The position numbers and the translations under genes were made by a program. From NCBI RefSeq assembly GCF_900111165.1, contig NZ_FOGH01000003.1, positions 106,087 to 170,086 of the forward strand: a stretch of DNA of 64,000 bases, in the 5' to 3' direction. The DNA comes from Nitrosomonas sp. Nm51. Lineage in GTDB: Bacteria; Pseudomonadota; Gammaproteobacteria; Burkholderiales; Nitrosomonadaceae. Below, in pieces: positions 36,020-45,177 of this stretch (its first letter is position 1; each line of letters starts with the position of its first letter). Below the pieces are notes generated by a model. It was not told the DNA's origin, ran no database searches, and saw nothing but the letters and a program-made list of their open reading frames with translations.

Positions 36020-37456
36020 ATGGAAATCGATAAAATCATCGATACCGCATTTGAACCTATTTCAAACGCCGTTGCTGCAGTTATTTTTTATAGCATTCCG
36101 TTCTTTGATCTTGAAATCAAGCTGGTGTTGTTATGGCTTGTCGCTGCCGGGCTTTTTTTTACCGTGTATCTCGGTTTTATCAATATCCGCTGCTTTTGGC
36201 ATGGCATCGATGTGTTACGAGGGAAGTACGACCAGGACAATGCAGATGGACAAATCAACCGGTTCCAGGCATTGATGACTTCGCTCTCCGGTACTGTTGG
36301 TTTGGGCAATATTGCCGGGGTGGCCGTTGCTATCTCAGTAGGCGGTCCCGGCGCAGCATTCTGGATGGCGGTGATGGGTTTATTCGGCATGTCGACCAAA
36401 TTTATAGAGGTTACCTTGGGCGTCAAATACCGCCAGCACGGATCCAGGCGGCATCCGGAAGCCATATCGGGCGGTCCGATGTATTATTTGAGAGCGGCTT
36501 TTAATCAATTTCACAAGCCCAGGCTGGGTAAATTTATGGCCGGGCTATTTGCGCTCTGTTGTATCGGTGGAACCGTTGGCGCCGGCGGGCTGTTTCAGGC
36601 GAATCAGGCGTACCAGCAGGCCTTGGTTGTAACCGGCGGCGAAGCCGGATTCCTGGCCGAACGCGGTTGGCTGTTCGGTATATTTATGGCGCTGCTTGTC
36701 GGATTGGTGATTCTGGGTGGTATCAAATGGATTGCGGCAGTGGCCAGCAGCGTCGTACCGATTATGGCAATAACCTATATTCTCGCAGGATTTGCGGTGA
36801 TCGGCGTGCATTATGAGGCGATACCGGACGCGCTGCAGACAGTTTTTGAAATGGCGTTATATCCGGAGGCCGGAATTGGCGCGATGATGGGCGCGCTGCT
36901 AATGGGTGTGCAAAGGGCTACTTTTTCCAATGAAGCGGGTCTTGGTTCGTCTGCAATCGCGCACAGCGCCGTAAGAACAGACGTGCCTGTCAGTCAGGGT
37001 ATGGTGGGTATGCTGGGGCCTTTTATTGATACAGTGGTTATCTGCATGATAACCGCGCTGGTTATCGTAATATCCGGCGCTTATGTCGAAGGCGGCGGCA
37101 TTGAAGGCGTGGAACTCACATCGCGTGCCTTCGCCTCAGGAATTTCATGGTTTCCCTATGTGTTGTCGGTAACGGTCTTTTTGTTCGCTTACTCAACCAT
37201 GATTTCCTGGTCCTATTATGGATTAAAATGTACGACCTATCTGTTTGGTGAGTATGATATTGTTGAAAACATTTATAAAGTTATTTTTTGTGTATTTATT
37301 GTGATCGGATCGGCGACGCAGCTGTCAAATATTATCTTGTTTACAGACTCCATGATTTTCGCCATGGCAATACCGAATATTATTGGACTGTATTTGCTCG
37401 CGCCCGAAATCAAGAAAGACCTGCAGGTTTATCTACAGAAGCTGGGAATCCGGTAG
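36020..37456 (+). CDS. AGCS family sodium:alanine symporter
   Basis: A 478-residue inner-membrane transporter (AgcS/DagA type) with about 11 helices. Family motifs: LSGTVGLGNIAGVAVAISVG, GPGAAFWMAVMGLFGMSTKF, GVQRATFSNEAGLGSSAIAH and PFIDTVVICMITALVIV. It co-transports alanine, glycine or similar amino acids with Na+. AGGAG lies 14 nt before the ATG; the GTG overlapping it runs into a stop after four codons. A single gene preceding the mla operon by 118 nt. Confidence 0.94.
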   Translation: MEIDKIIDTAFEPISNAVAAVIFYSIPFFDLEIKLVLLWLVAAGLFFTVYLGFINIRCFWHGIDVLRGKYDQDNADGQINRFQALMTSLSGTVGLGNIAGVAVAISVGGPGAAFWMAVMGLFGMSTKFIEVTLGVKYRQHGSRRHPEAISGGPMYYLRAAFNQFHKPRLGKFMAGLFALCCIGGTVGAGGLFQANQAYQQALVVTGGEAGFLAERGWLFGIFMALLVGLVILGGIKWIAAVASSVVPIMAITYILAGFAVIGVHYEAIPDALQTVFEMALYPEAGIGAMMGALLMGVQRATFSNEAGLGSSAIAHSAVRTDVPVSQGMVGMLGPFIDTVVICMITALVIVISGAYVEGGGIEGVELTSRAFASGISWFPYVLSVTVFLFAYSTMISWSYYGLKCTTYLFGEYDIVENIYKVIFCVFIVIGSATQLSNIILFTDSMIFAMAIPNIIGLYLLAPEIKKDLQVYLQKLGIR

Positions 37457-37574
37457 TTTATTGTCCACGATATCATCAACTGTAAACGATCTTAATGCAA
37501 CACGCATCCAGGCCTGTTAGAATCACGCCGGTGCGATGTATGCGCCTTAATCCGCTGCATAACCATTTGTGACT

Positions 37575-38387
37575 ATGACAACCGAAACGCTTGTAGAAAT
37601 CAGCGATTTAAATTTTTCGTACAATACACGCGTCATCCTGAATGGCGTTAATATGACCATGAAACGCGGTCAGGTAATTGCCATCATGGGTGGAAGCGGT
37701 TCTGGAAAAACAACGCTGTTGAAATTAATTGGTGGAGTAGTGACGCCATCATCCGGCTGCGTCAAAGTCTCAGGACAGGTCATCCATGAACTTAATCGCG
37801 ACAACCTGTTTGCCATGCGCCGCAAAATGGGCATGCTGTTCCAATTTGGCGCATTGTTTACCGATTTGTCGGTATTCGACAATGTGGCATTTCAAATGCG
37901 CGAGCATACCAATCTGCCGGAATCGATGATTCGCGACCTGGTGTTGATGAAGCTGCATGCAGTCGGTTTGCGTGGGGCGCACCATTTGATGCCTGCTGAG
38001 TTATCGGGTGGTATGTCGCGCCGCGTCGCTTTAGCCCGTTCGATTGCGCTCGATCCCATGCTGATGATGTTTGACGAACCTTTTACCGGCCTGGACCCGA
38101 TTTCGTTGAGTGTAATCGGCAGTCTGATCCGCCGTTTGACGGATGCGCTGGAAATGACGTCAATTATAGTTACGCATGATGTACGGGAGTCGTTAAGTAT
38201 CGTCGATTATGTTTATTTTATCGCGGACGGCGTAATTGCCGCGCATGGAACCCCTGATGAAGTACGAGCTTCCAAAGCGCCATTTGTGCATCAGTTCGTT
38301 CATGGCGAGACCGATGGTCCTGTGCCTTTTCATTATCCGGCACAAACATACCTCAAAGATTTGCAACTGGAGAAAACCGTTGCCTAA
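37575..38387 (+). CDS. mlaF: Phospholipid transport ATP-binding protein
   Basis: ATPase of the MlaFEDB complex that moves phospholipids between outer and inner membrane. The 270 residues show Walker A GGSGSGKTT, signature LSGGMSRR, Walker B LMMFDEP and switch His in VTHD. A GTG two codons earlier (37569) is an alternative start. First gene of mlaF-E-D-C-B; its end overlaps the mlaE TTG start. Confidence 0.95.
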   Translation: MTTETLVEISDLNFSYNTRVILNGVNMTMKRGQVIAIMGGSGSGKTTLLKLIGGVVTPSSGCVKVSGQVIHELNRDNLFAMRRKMGMLFQFGALFTDLSVFDNVAFQMREHTNLPESMIRDLVLMKLHAVGLRGAHHLMPAELSGGMSRRVALARSIALDPMLMMFDEPFTGLDPISLSVIGSLIRRLTDALEMTSIIVTHDVRESLSIVDYVYFIADGVIAAHGTPDEVRASKAPFVHQFVHGETDGPVPFHYPAQTYLKDLQLEKTVA

Positions 38388-39174
38388 GCGTATTATTGCA
38401 GGCATTCAAAAGACCGGCCACCGTACCATCGAAGGTGTCCGCAGGCTCGGACAGGCTACTCGTTTTTTTCTGCTAGTGCTGTTGAAATCGGGCGCCAGCG
38501 TACGGCGTTTCAATCTGGTCGTGCGGGAACTATATTACGTCGGCGTTCTATCACTGATTATTATCGTTGTTTCAGGTCTGTTCGTGGGCATGGTGCTGGG
38601 CCTGCAGGGGTACGAGACACTGCAGAAGTATGGTTCGGAATCGGCTGTCGGCACACTGGTAGCATTATCGCTGGTGCGCGAGCTCGGACCGGTGGTGGCC
38701 GCATTGTTATTCGCCAGCCGTGCCGGTTCGGCAATCACTGCCGAAATCGGCTTGATGAAAGCGACCGAGCAACTCGCTGCAATGGGCATGATGGCCGTTG
38801 ATCCGGTCGCACGCGTGGTAGCGCCGCGTTTCTGGGCGGGCGTGATATCCATGCCATTGCTGGCGGCCATATTTTCAGTTATGGGTGTATTCGGTGGTTA
38901 TCTGGTTGCCGTAGTGTTTATCGGCGTTGATGCGGGTTCGTTCTGGTCGCAAATGCAAAGCAACGTTGATTTTCGCATCGATATTTTGAATGGATTTATC
39001 AAAAGCTGTTTTTTTGGCGTCGCGGTGACGGCGGTTGCCGTGTTTGAAGGGTATGATTCCCTCCCTACGGCCGAAGGCGTTTCAGGCGCGACAACCCGTA
39101 CAGTTGTCACTTCATCGCTGGCTATACTGGGGCTGGATTTTATTCTGACGGCTTTCATGTTTAGAGGATTGTAA
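38380..39174 (+). CDS. mlaE: Phospholipid transport permease
   Basis: Permease subunit of the Mla inner-membrane complex; 264 residues, five to six helices, with LVVRELYYVGVLSLIIIVVS and RAGSAITAEIGLMKATEQLA as family hallmarks. The start is a TTG (LPKRIIAGI) with GGAG about 7 nt upstream; it overlaps the mlaF stop by 8 bases. The open frame in the same phase extends back into mlaF, but that part is not MlaE-like. Confidence 0.93.
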   Translation: MPKRIIAGIQKTGHRTIEGVRRLGQATRFFLLVLLKSGASVRRFNLVVRELYYVGVLSLIIIVVSGLFVGMVLGLQGYETLQKYGSESAVGTLVALSLVRELGPVVAALLFASRAGSAITAEIGLMKATEQLAAMGMMAVDPVARVVAPRFWAGVISMPLLAAIFSVMGVFGGYLVAVVFIGVDAGSFWSQMQSNVDFRIDILNGFIKSCFFGVAVTAVAVFEGYDSLPTAEGVSGATTRTVVTSSLAILGLDFILTAFMFRGL

Positions 39175-39177
39175 GTA

Positions 39178-39645
39178 ATGCAACGAGCAACGCTGGATTT
39201 ATGGGTCGGTTTGTTTGTTTTGGCTGGAATTGGTGCGCTCATGATTTTAAGTCTGAAAGTGGGTAATCTGGATACCTACAACGGATCGGATACGTATGTG
39301 ATTAAAGGCAATTTTGAAAATATCGGTGGGCTAAAGGTCAGAGCGCCGGTTAGAAGCTCCGGTGTTTTGGTTGGTCGTGTGACGTCTATTGAGTTCAGTA
39401 CGAAAACCTACAACGCCATTGTTACCATGAGTATTGAGCAGCGCTACCAGTTTCCCAAAGATACGTTTGCAAGTATTCTGACATCCGGGTTATTGGGTGA
39501 GCAGTATATCGGACTGGATGCGGGGGGTGATGAAATGATGCTTAAGGAAGGTGATACAATTATGAAAACAAACTCCGCCTTGGTTCTCGAGGAAATGATC
39601 GGGCGCTTTTTATTTGACAAGGCATCGGAAGATAATGCTTTTTAA
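39178..39645 (+). CDS. mlaD: MCE-domain phospholipid transport protein
   Basis: Periplasmic substrate-binding, MCE-domain subunit anchored by an N-terminal helix (DLWVGLFVLAGIGALMILSL). Residues 40-115 hold the MCE motif GNFENIGGLKVRAPVRSSGV, with the LTSGLLGEQYIGLD core that forms the hexamer pore. The 155 residues match the short MlaD type. Three nt after mlaE. Confidence 0.95.
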   Translation: MQRATLDLWVGLFVLAGIGALMILSLKVGNLDTYNGSDTYVIKGNFENIGGLKVRAPVRSSGVLVGRVTSIEFSTKTYNAIVTMSIEQRYQFPKDTFASILTSGLLGEQYIGLDAGGDEMMLKEGDTIMKTNSALVLEEMIGRFLFDKASEDNAF

Positions 39646-39718
39646 TCCGTCTGAATAGAATCCTCGTTGCTTATATTTCTATGGTTAATCAAACATTCAA
39701 TGAATTTGTGAGAGAACA

Positions 39719-40330
39719 ATGAAAAAATTGCTTGGTGTTATGCCGCTTCTGGTTTCGTTCCTGTTCGTGTTCCCGGCGTGGTCGATGATGGAACCGGACC
39801 GGCTTGTGGACGAAACTGTCCAGGAGGTTCTTGAGATTATCGGTAAAGACGATAAAATCGGCGAAGATAAGGAAAGGATGCTCGACCTGATCGAAAACAA
39901 AATCCTGCCGCACTTTGACTTTACACGCATGACAAGCCTGGCAATGGGCAAGCACTGGTCTTCTGCGGTGCCGGAACAGCAGAATGTACTGGTTAAAGAA
40001 TTCAAAACACTGTTGGTCAGAACCTATTCCAATGCATTAACGACTTACCGCGATGAAACGGTAAAGGTCAACCCCATCAGAGACTTGGGAAATAAAGACG
40101 ATGCCACGGTCAGGACAATCGTTCACCAGGGCAGCGGCAAGCAGCCTGTCCCGATTGATTACAGCATGAAAAAAGGATCAGACGGCTGGAAAGTTTATGA
40201 TGTAACCGTTGCCGGTGTCAGTCTGGTCACCAACTACCGCGGGTCATTTAACAGCCAGATCCGTAAAGGTGGCATTGATGGATTGATCAAGGCCCTGTCG
40301 GACAAGAACCGTTCGCTGGAAGGCAAGTAA
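39719..40330 (+). CDS. mlaC: Periplasmic phospholipid shuttle
   Basis: Soluble carrier between MlaA in the outer membrane and MlaFEDB. Signal peptide to about AWS, then a 180-residue Tol_Tol_Ttg2 domain with KILPHFDFTRMTSLAMGKHW, the YDVTVAGVSLVTNYRGSFNS end segment and typical length (203). It lies 73 nt after mlaD. No mlaA is in this window. Confidence 0.94.
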   Translation: MKKLLGVMPLLVSFLFVFPAWSMMEPDRLVDETVQEVLEIIGKDDKIGEDKERMLDLIENKILPHFDFTRMTSLAMGKHWSSAVPEQQNVLVKEFKTLLVRTYSNALTTYRDETVKVNPIRDLGNKDDATVRTIVHQGSGKQPVPIDYSMKKGSDGWKVYDVTVAGVSLVTNYRGSFNSQIRKGGIDGLIKALSDKNRSLEGK

Positions 40331-40369
40331 ATTATTTGACATGCTTATAGATTGAAATATTGCTTCGCT

Positions 40370-40672
40370 ATGGTGCACCGGGAAGGCAATACAATCGTAG
40401 TCCAGGGGGCTGTTACTATCCATAACGTGGTTGAATTGATGCGACAGGGGACTGCCTGCATCAATGAAGACGCTGCAAGCAGTCATTTGCAAGTCGATCT
40501 GCAGCGGATTAGCGAAGTGGATTCAACGGCCATCAGTATGCTGTTTGAGTGGTTGCGCGCGGCAAATCAAAAGAACTGCCGGCTCGAAATCATCCATCTG
40601 CCCCAAAGCCTGGAAAGCCTGGTGCAGCTGTATGACGTAACCGAGATTGTTACACCGGGCTCAGGCGGTTAA
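40370..40672 (+). CDS. mlaB: STAS-domain subunit of Mla complex
   Basis: A 100-residue STAS protein (LQVDLQRISEVDSTAISMLF with the conserved Asp-Ser) that binds MlaF and is needed for transporter activity. Position after mlaC is standard. A TTG at 40352 is a possible earlier start. Sequence similarity is moderate, but context makes the call firm. Confidence 0.88.
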   Translation: MVHREGNTIVVQGAVTIHNVVELMRQGTACINEDAASSHLQVDLQRISEVDSTAISMLFEWLRAANQKNCRLEIIHLPQSLESLVQLYDVTEIVTPGSGG

Positions 40673-40735
40673 TATCCCTGAAATTTCAGAAAATTCCGGT
40701 TTCATACCTACTTCTTCAACCGAAAAATTGTTTCT

Positions 40736-41656
40736 ATGCCCGCAGCTATAGCAGTCCGGAATGTATGCAAATATTTTGGTGCGTTTTGTGCGCTTGATCA
40801 TGTGGATCTGGAAATACAGGCAGGGGAGTTTTTTGCTTTGCTGGGACCCAATGGCGCCGGTAAAACAACCCTGATTCATACCATCGCAGGGCTGTCCGTT
40901 GCCGATAGCGGGTCAGTCCATGTCATGGGCAGTCATGTGGTCAGCCAATACCGGCAGGCCAGGCGGCAATTAGGCGTAGTACCGCAGGAACTTGTTTTCG
41001 ATCCCTTTTTTACAGTGCGTGAAACGTTGAGAATTCAATCAGGTTATTACGGGATTGCAGATAATACTGCATGGATTAATGAAATTATTACCCGGCTGGG
41101 TCTCGCAGACAAAGCGAACACCAACATGCGCACACTCTCCGGCGGCATGAAACGGCGCGTCATGGTGGCGCAGGCACTGGTTCACAAACCGCCGGTGATT
41201 ATCCTGGACGAACCCACGGCAGGCGTTGATGTGGAGTTGCGCCAGTCGCTCTGGGATTTTATCCGCCAGCTTAATATTGAAGGTCATACCATCGTATTGA
41301 CCACACATTATCTGGAAGAGGCCGAAGCGTTATGTAATCGCGTTGCCATGCTCAAACATGGAAAAGTGATTGCCTTAAACAGTATGCAAAACCTCATCAG
41401 CACCATGGCAGTGGGTTATACATTGTGTCTGAAGCTGCAGCCGGACACTAGCTTGCCACCGGCGCTACAGGAGAAAAAAACAGGCTGTCGCAACGGATGT
41501 GTTGAATTGAAAATAGACAATTACACGCAGATCGAATCGATACTGGCGCAACTGCGGCAGGCCGGAATTCAGATTCAGGAAATGCAGTTATTACAGCCCG
41601 ATCTTGAAGATGTGTTTGTCAATTTAATGAACAGCTCACTGCCGCAAACGCAATGA
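40736..41656 (+). CDS. ABC transporter ATP-binding protein (YadG-like)
   Basis: A 306-residue ATPase of the ABC-2 (drug/polysaccharide) type: Walker A GPNGAGKTT, signature LSGGMKRR, Walker B VIILDEP, H-loop TTHY. A C-terminal DUF4162-like extension ends in LQPDLEDVFVN. It overlaps the permease gene by 4 nt and follows the mla operon, as in many betaproteobacteria. Substrate unknown. Confidence 0.93.
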   Translation: MPAAIAVRNVCKYFGAFCALDHVDLEIQAGEFFALLGPNGAGKTTLIHTIAGLSVADSGSVHVMGSHVVSQYRQARRQLGVVPQELVFDPFFTVRETLRIQSGYYGIADNTAWINEIITRLGLADKANTNMRTLSGGMKRRVMVAQALVHKPPVIILDEPTAGVDVELRQSLWDFIRQLNIEGHTIVLTTHYLEEAEALCNRVAMLKHGKVIALNSMQNLISTMAVGYTLCLKLQPDTSLPPALQEKKTGCRNGCVELKIDNYTQIESILAQLRQAGIQIQEMQLLQPDLEDVFVNLMNSSLPQTQ

Positions 41657-42408
41657 CAGGCTTTCTGACCCTATTATATAAAGAGCTGTTGCGTTTCTGG
41701 AAAGTCGGTTTTCAGACCATACTGGCACCCGTTGTTTCAACGCTGTTGTATCTGCTGATATTTTTTCATGTGCTAAAAGCGCATGTGGAAGTATACCAGG
41801 GGGTATCGTACGCGGTCTTCTTGATACCGGGACTGGTGATGATGGCGGTAATGCAAAATGCATTTGCCAACGCATCATCCAGCATGATCCAGTCAAAGAT
41901 CAGCGGCAATATCGTCTTTGTTTTGTTATCGCCGCTGACATACCGGGAGATCTTTTTCGCCTATATACTGGCATCGGTCGCGCGCGGCCTGCTGGTGGGC
42001 GCTGGCGTGTATTTGGTAACTGAACTGTTTTTTGAAACGCCGATTTACTGGCCTGTGTGGATCTGGATATTCGCCATACTGGGCAGCGGACTGCTGGGCG
42101 CGCTCGGCGTGATCGCCGGCATTTGGGCGGACAAATTCGATCAGCTGGCCGCGTTTCAGAATTTTATTATTATTCCATTGACATTCCTCTCCGGCGTTTT
42201 TTACTCGATTCATTCGCTGCCGCCTGTCTGGCAGTTTTTATCGCATCTCAATCCTTTCTTTTATATGATCGACGGGTTCCGCTACGGCTTTTTTGGTGCC
42301 TCGGATTTTTCTCCATACGTAAGTCTCTGCATTGTCATTGCATGTTTTACAGCTGTTTCTCTGCTGGCGATCAGAATGCTCAGGAGCGGTTATAAATTAA
42401 GGCATTGA
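41653..42408 (+). CDS. ABC-2 type permease (YadH-like)
   Basis: A 251-residue membrane protein with six helices and ABC-2 family segments (GFLTLLYKELLRFWKVGFQT, PLTFLSGVFYSIHSLPPVWQ, LNPFFYMIDGFRYGFFG). It pairs with the preceding ATPase, whose stop overlaps this ATG. The exported substrate is unknown; the location after mla genes suggests an envelope role. Confidence 0.93.
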   Translation: MTGFLTLLYKELLRFWKVGFQTILAPVVSTLLYLLIFFHVLKAHVEVYQGVSYAVFLIPGLVMMAVMQNAFANASSSMIQSKISGNIVFVLLSPLTYREIFFAYILASVARGLLVGAGVYLVTELFFETPIYWPVWIWIFAILGSGLLGALGVIAGIWADKFDQLAAFQNFIIIPLTFLSGVFYSIHSLPPVWQFLSHLNPFFYMIDGFRYGFFGASDFSPYVSLCIVIACFTAVSLLAIRMLRSGYKLRH

Positions 42409-42788
42409 GGGCAAAAGCGACTTGAGAAGCCGCATATGGTCGCATACGGTTTTTGATGTTCCGCATATCATCATATGCCTGGAACACTAAAAACCGTAGT
42501 CCCGGCATGATCGTTCATTTGTGTATGTAAAAACTCACACTGCTACGCATGGCTGCGGGCACCGTCGCGTATTTTGCCAAGAGACAACGATCTGATTCAC
42601 TGATTGAGATAACCCCTCTGGCAATTATCCAATTTTCAATTGCCGCAAGACCTTCAGAAGTTCGAATCTACAAAAAAATTTGGGATGATCAAATCCAAAG
42701 TAGTTCCGTGCCCGTATAGATTAATAGCAATAAATGATTCAGCAACAATATCATTATCTACAAACTATTAATCTTGAAGGAGGCCAAA
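42409..42788. other. Intergenic region with strong stem-loop
   Basis: About 380 bp. The only feature of note is the long hairpin at 42445-42498. AAGGAGG near 42777 is the RBS of the following gene. No coding frame with support. Confidence 0.5.
42445..42498. repeat. Long stem-loop
   Basis: TACGGTTTTT, TGTTCC and CATAT on the left pair with ATATG, GGAACA and AAAAACCGTA on the right around a four-base loop, giving 21 base pairs with small interruptions. It lies 36 bp after the ABC permease stop. No T-run follows, so it may be an mRNA-stabilising hairpin or a palindromic repeat rather than a classical terminator. Confidence 0.6.
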
Positions 42789-44825
42789 ATGAATAATTGG
42801 TTCTTAATCTACTTGAAAGCAAGCGCTATTGTGTTATCAGGATTTATCTTATGCTCTCTGGGATGGGCGCAATCATCCGGCGAAGCAGGCAGTTCTTTCC
42901 AAGAAAAGCAATTTGAGATCATCAAATCTGATGAATCAGCGCTTGACACGATCACACCGGTCTCAACTAACACCAGGTTAGAAGCGGCTCCGCTAAAGTT
43001 AACAACAGGGCTGGCGCTCAAGACAAATGCAGCAACTATAGATGGTCCATCTGGCTGGGAAGAAGTTGAGCCACAGTATGTCATTGCTTTCGAAGAATGG
43101 GCAAAAGAAGCCGGGTTTGAGCCGACACAACAGGAAAGGGCCGAACAAAACGAAACAGGTGCCTATGTGGGCATTGCGGACCGGCCTGTGATTCACAAGA
43201 ATCTCAACCTCATTGAAGTTCCTTGGGAAAGGCTGAATGCGTATCAAGCCGAAAGACAAAGTCTTCGCTTTCAAGATGCCGATACGCCACAAGCGGTTGT
43301 TGCGGCGCTTTGGCGGCACGGCCTGTTGCTAAAAGACGATCCTGTAACGCGAGAACACCTCACGGCGCTCATTGGAGAAGTAGATCCAAATCAACCTGCT
43401 GAGGTTGAATTCTCCCGGTCAGTGCCGGCTGCTGCCCTGTCAGATCAGGTAATCCGGTTTGATGGAACGTTGGCGCAAGCAAAGCCACAAAAGAGCGGCA
43501 TTGGCAACAGCGGTGATATAACGCTGCCACCGCAAAAAAAAACCAGTACAGACGATACTCTCCGACCGCCTAAGCCCGGCAACGGACAGGATGGGCCAAG
43601 GATTTCCGGAACGGATGAATCAACGCCGGAACCGCCAGAAGAGCCACCAACCTTCCATGGCGAACCGATGATAAAAAATAAATGTATCGCTACAGTATAT
43701 GCATTGATGAGCAGGGCCGGCAGTCATGGGCCGAATAATCTGTCTACCGCTGTGAAAGATAAAAGCACTACGGACAAAAGTGACGGTGCCAAAGAAGCAG
43801 CCTTCTATCTTGTTTTTGAGCTTATTCCAAAACACAAGGAGCACTGCGCGGATACAGACGGCGCCAATCTTAAAAAACTGACATTGGATGGCTCAATAGC
43901 CATGACAGCTTCTGCCGGCAATGTCGAAGGCGTGAGCGCATCCGCGACCGGTCAGGCCGAGTTGTCGGGATTTATAAAAGGCGGCTCTAAAGCACAAGGT
44001 CACGAGCGGTGGAACTGGAGTGACGCTGTCAAACGTGATGTTTCCGTCCGGATCGGTGTCAAAGATGTCAAATCGGAGACTGTAAAGGAAATAGGAGGCG
44101 GGGGAAAACTGATTCCCGGCGGCGGCATTGTTGAAGGAAGCGGTGGATTTCGGCAAAATAAATCGTGGAGCAGTAGCGTTGGTGAAGTGACCACAGACGC
44201 ATCGGCGACTGCCACATTTAGCGCGACTGATTGGGGTTTAAGAATAGCCGATTCCCAAAGAGACCTGGAAGTAAGACTTTCAGCCAAATTGTTGACGTCT
44301 ATTTCCAAAGTCCAGGAAGAAGGCGGTTTGACCGGGAACAGCAAAGGTTCGGCAGGCCAAACGTCCAGCGGACGCGTCGACTTACGATTTGTTGGAAGAG
44401 GACTGGATTGCTCCGCGGTAGGGAATATCGAAATCAAATACTGTGGATATAAATCCGATGAATTCCGGAAAAACAGCTCGACTGCCCCTGGCGGATCAGG
44501 TGGCGCTACTTCAACGGGAAGCGGATCAAAGTTTCCCGGCAGCACATTATCCAGTGGTGAAGGCAGTGAAACCGGTATAGAAATTCAGATAAAACCAAAA
44601 GGTTACATTGGCAAGGCATATTTGCAGAACGCGCCGCAGGAATGCGGGACGCCGACCGCTGAAGCATGCGTTATGGGTAAACATAAGCATAACACTTGTA
44701 CAATCGCCAAAAATAATGCCAGGACAATGCTGTCTAATATCCTGAAAAATAAAGGACTTCATGAAAAGTGTGGAAGGTTGATTCAATCAATGAAACCATG
44801 CAAAGTGGTGGATAAATGCTCATGA
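42789..44825 (+). CDS. Large secreted protein of unknown family
   Basis: A 678-residue exported protein, not recognised. Signal peptide ends at GWAQ. Residues of about 75-185 are a mixed alpha/beta region; about 220-285 is a low-complexity Pro/Thr/Asp linker (DITLPPQKKTSTDDTLRPPK, TPEPPEEPP). About 285-580 alternates Ser/Thr/Gly-rich strands, including a Gly-rich run (GGGGKLIPGGGIVEGSGGF) that suggests beta structure. The C-terminus has six to eight Cys (QECGTPTAEACVMGKHKHNT, ending VDKCS), likely disulfide-bonded. AAGGAGG with 5-nt spacing fixes the start. It stands alone between the ABC genes and the glg operon. Confidence 0.7.
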   Translation: MNNWFLIYLKASAIVLSGFILCSLGWAQSSGEAGSSFQEKQFEIIKSDESALDTITPVSTNTRLEAAPLKLTTGLALKTNAATIDGPSGWEEVEPQYVIAFEEWAKEAGFEPTQQERAEQNETGAYVGIADRPVIHKNLNLIEVPWERLNAYQAERQSLRFQDADTPQAVVAALWRHGLLLKDDPVTREHLTALIGEVDPNQPAEVEFSRSVPAAALSDQVIRFDGTLAQAKPQKSGIGNSGDITLPPQKKTSTDDTLRPPKPGNGQDGPRISGTDESTPEPPEEPPTFHGEPMIKNKCIATVYALMSRAGSHGPNNLSTAVKDKSTTDKSDGAKEAAFYLVFELIPKHKEHCADTDGANLKKLTLDGSIAMTASAGNVEGVSASATGQAELSGFIKGGSKAQGHERWNWSDAVKRDVSVRIGVKDVKSETVKEIGGGGKLIPGGGIVEGSGGFRQNKSWSSSVGEVTTDASATATFSATDWGLRIADSQRDLEVRLSAKLLTSISKVQEEGGLTGNSKGSAGQTSSGRVDLRFVGRGLDCSAVGNIEIKYCGYKSDEFRKNSSTAPGGSGGATSTGSGSKFPGSTLSSGEGSETGIEIQIKPKGYIGKAYLQNAPQECGTPTAEACVMGKHKHNTCTIAKNNARTMLSNILKNKGLHEKCGRLIQSMKPCKVVDKCS

Positions 44826-45177
44826 TTTAATTGGATTAAACAAAAAACGTACCGGTCTTTTATGTGATGCAAATCCGGCCATCATCGTTAGTACTGCCGT
44901 TTTGTTTGGTTCGGATGGTATGGAATACGATATTTCTTCGGATTCTGAATACACCGGTTGTGAAAATGACTTACCCGATATTGTAAATTGCTGTAAGGTA
45001 ATAAACAGGTGAAAGAATAAGGATGGACGGATTATTTTATGATGCGGATGGTTTATTACCCTTTAGGTTTGCCGCCCATTTGCGGGTTCTCAAATATGAC
45101 AATTCTGCATTTTACTGTGCGGCTAATGATCCGGATTAACTTGTAAACATACATATATCCAGCAAGGAAGCATTGAT
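44826..45177. other. Intergenic region upstream of glycogen operon
   Basis: About 350 bp, AT-rich; it presumably contains the promoter of the glgB operon. No repeat, RNA or credible frame was recognised. AAGGAAG lies about 8 nt before glgB. Confidence 0.5.

Noticed and set aside
42650..42680. GTTCGAATC resembling a tRNA T-loop
   Set aside because: No acceptor, D or anticodon stems can be paired around it; chance match.
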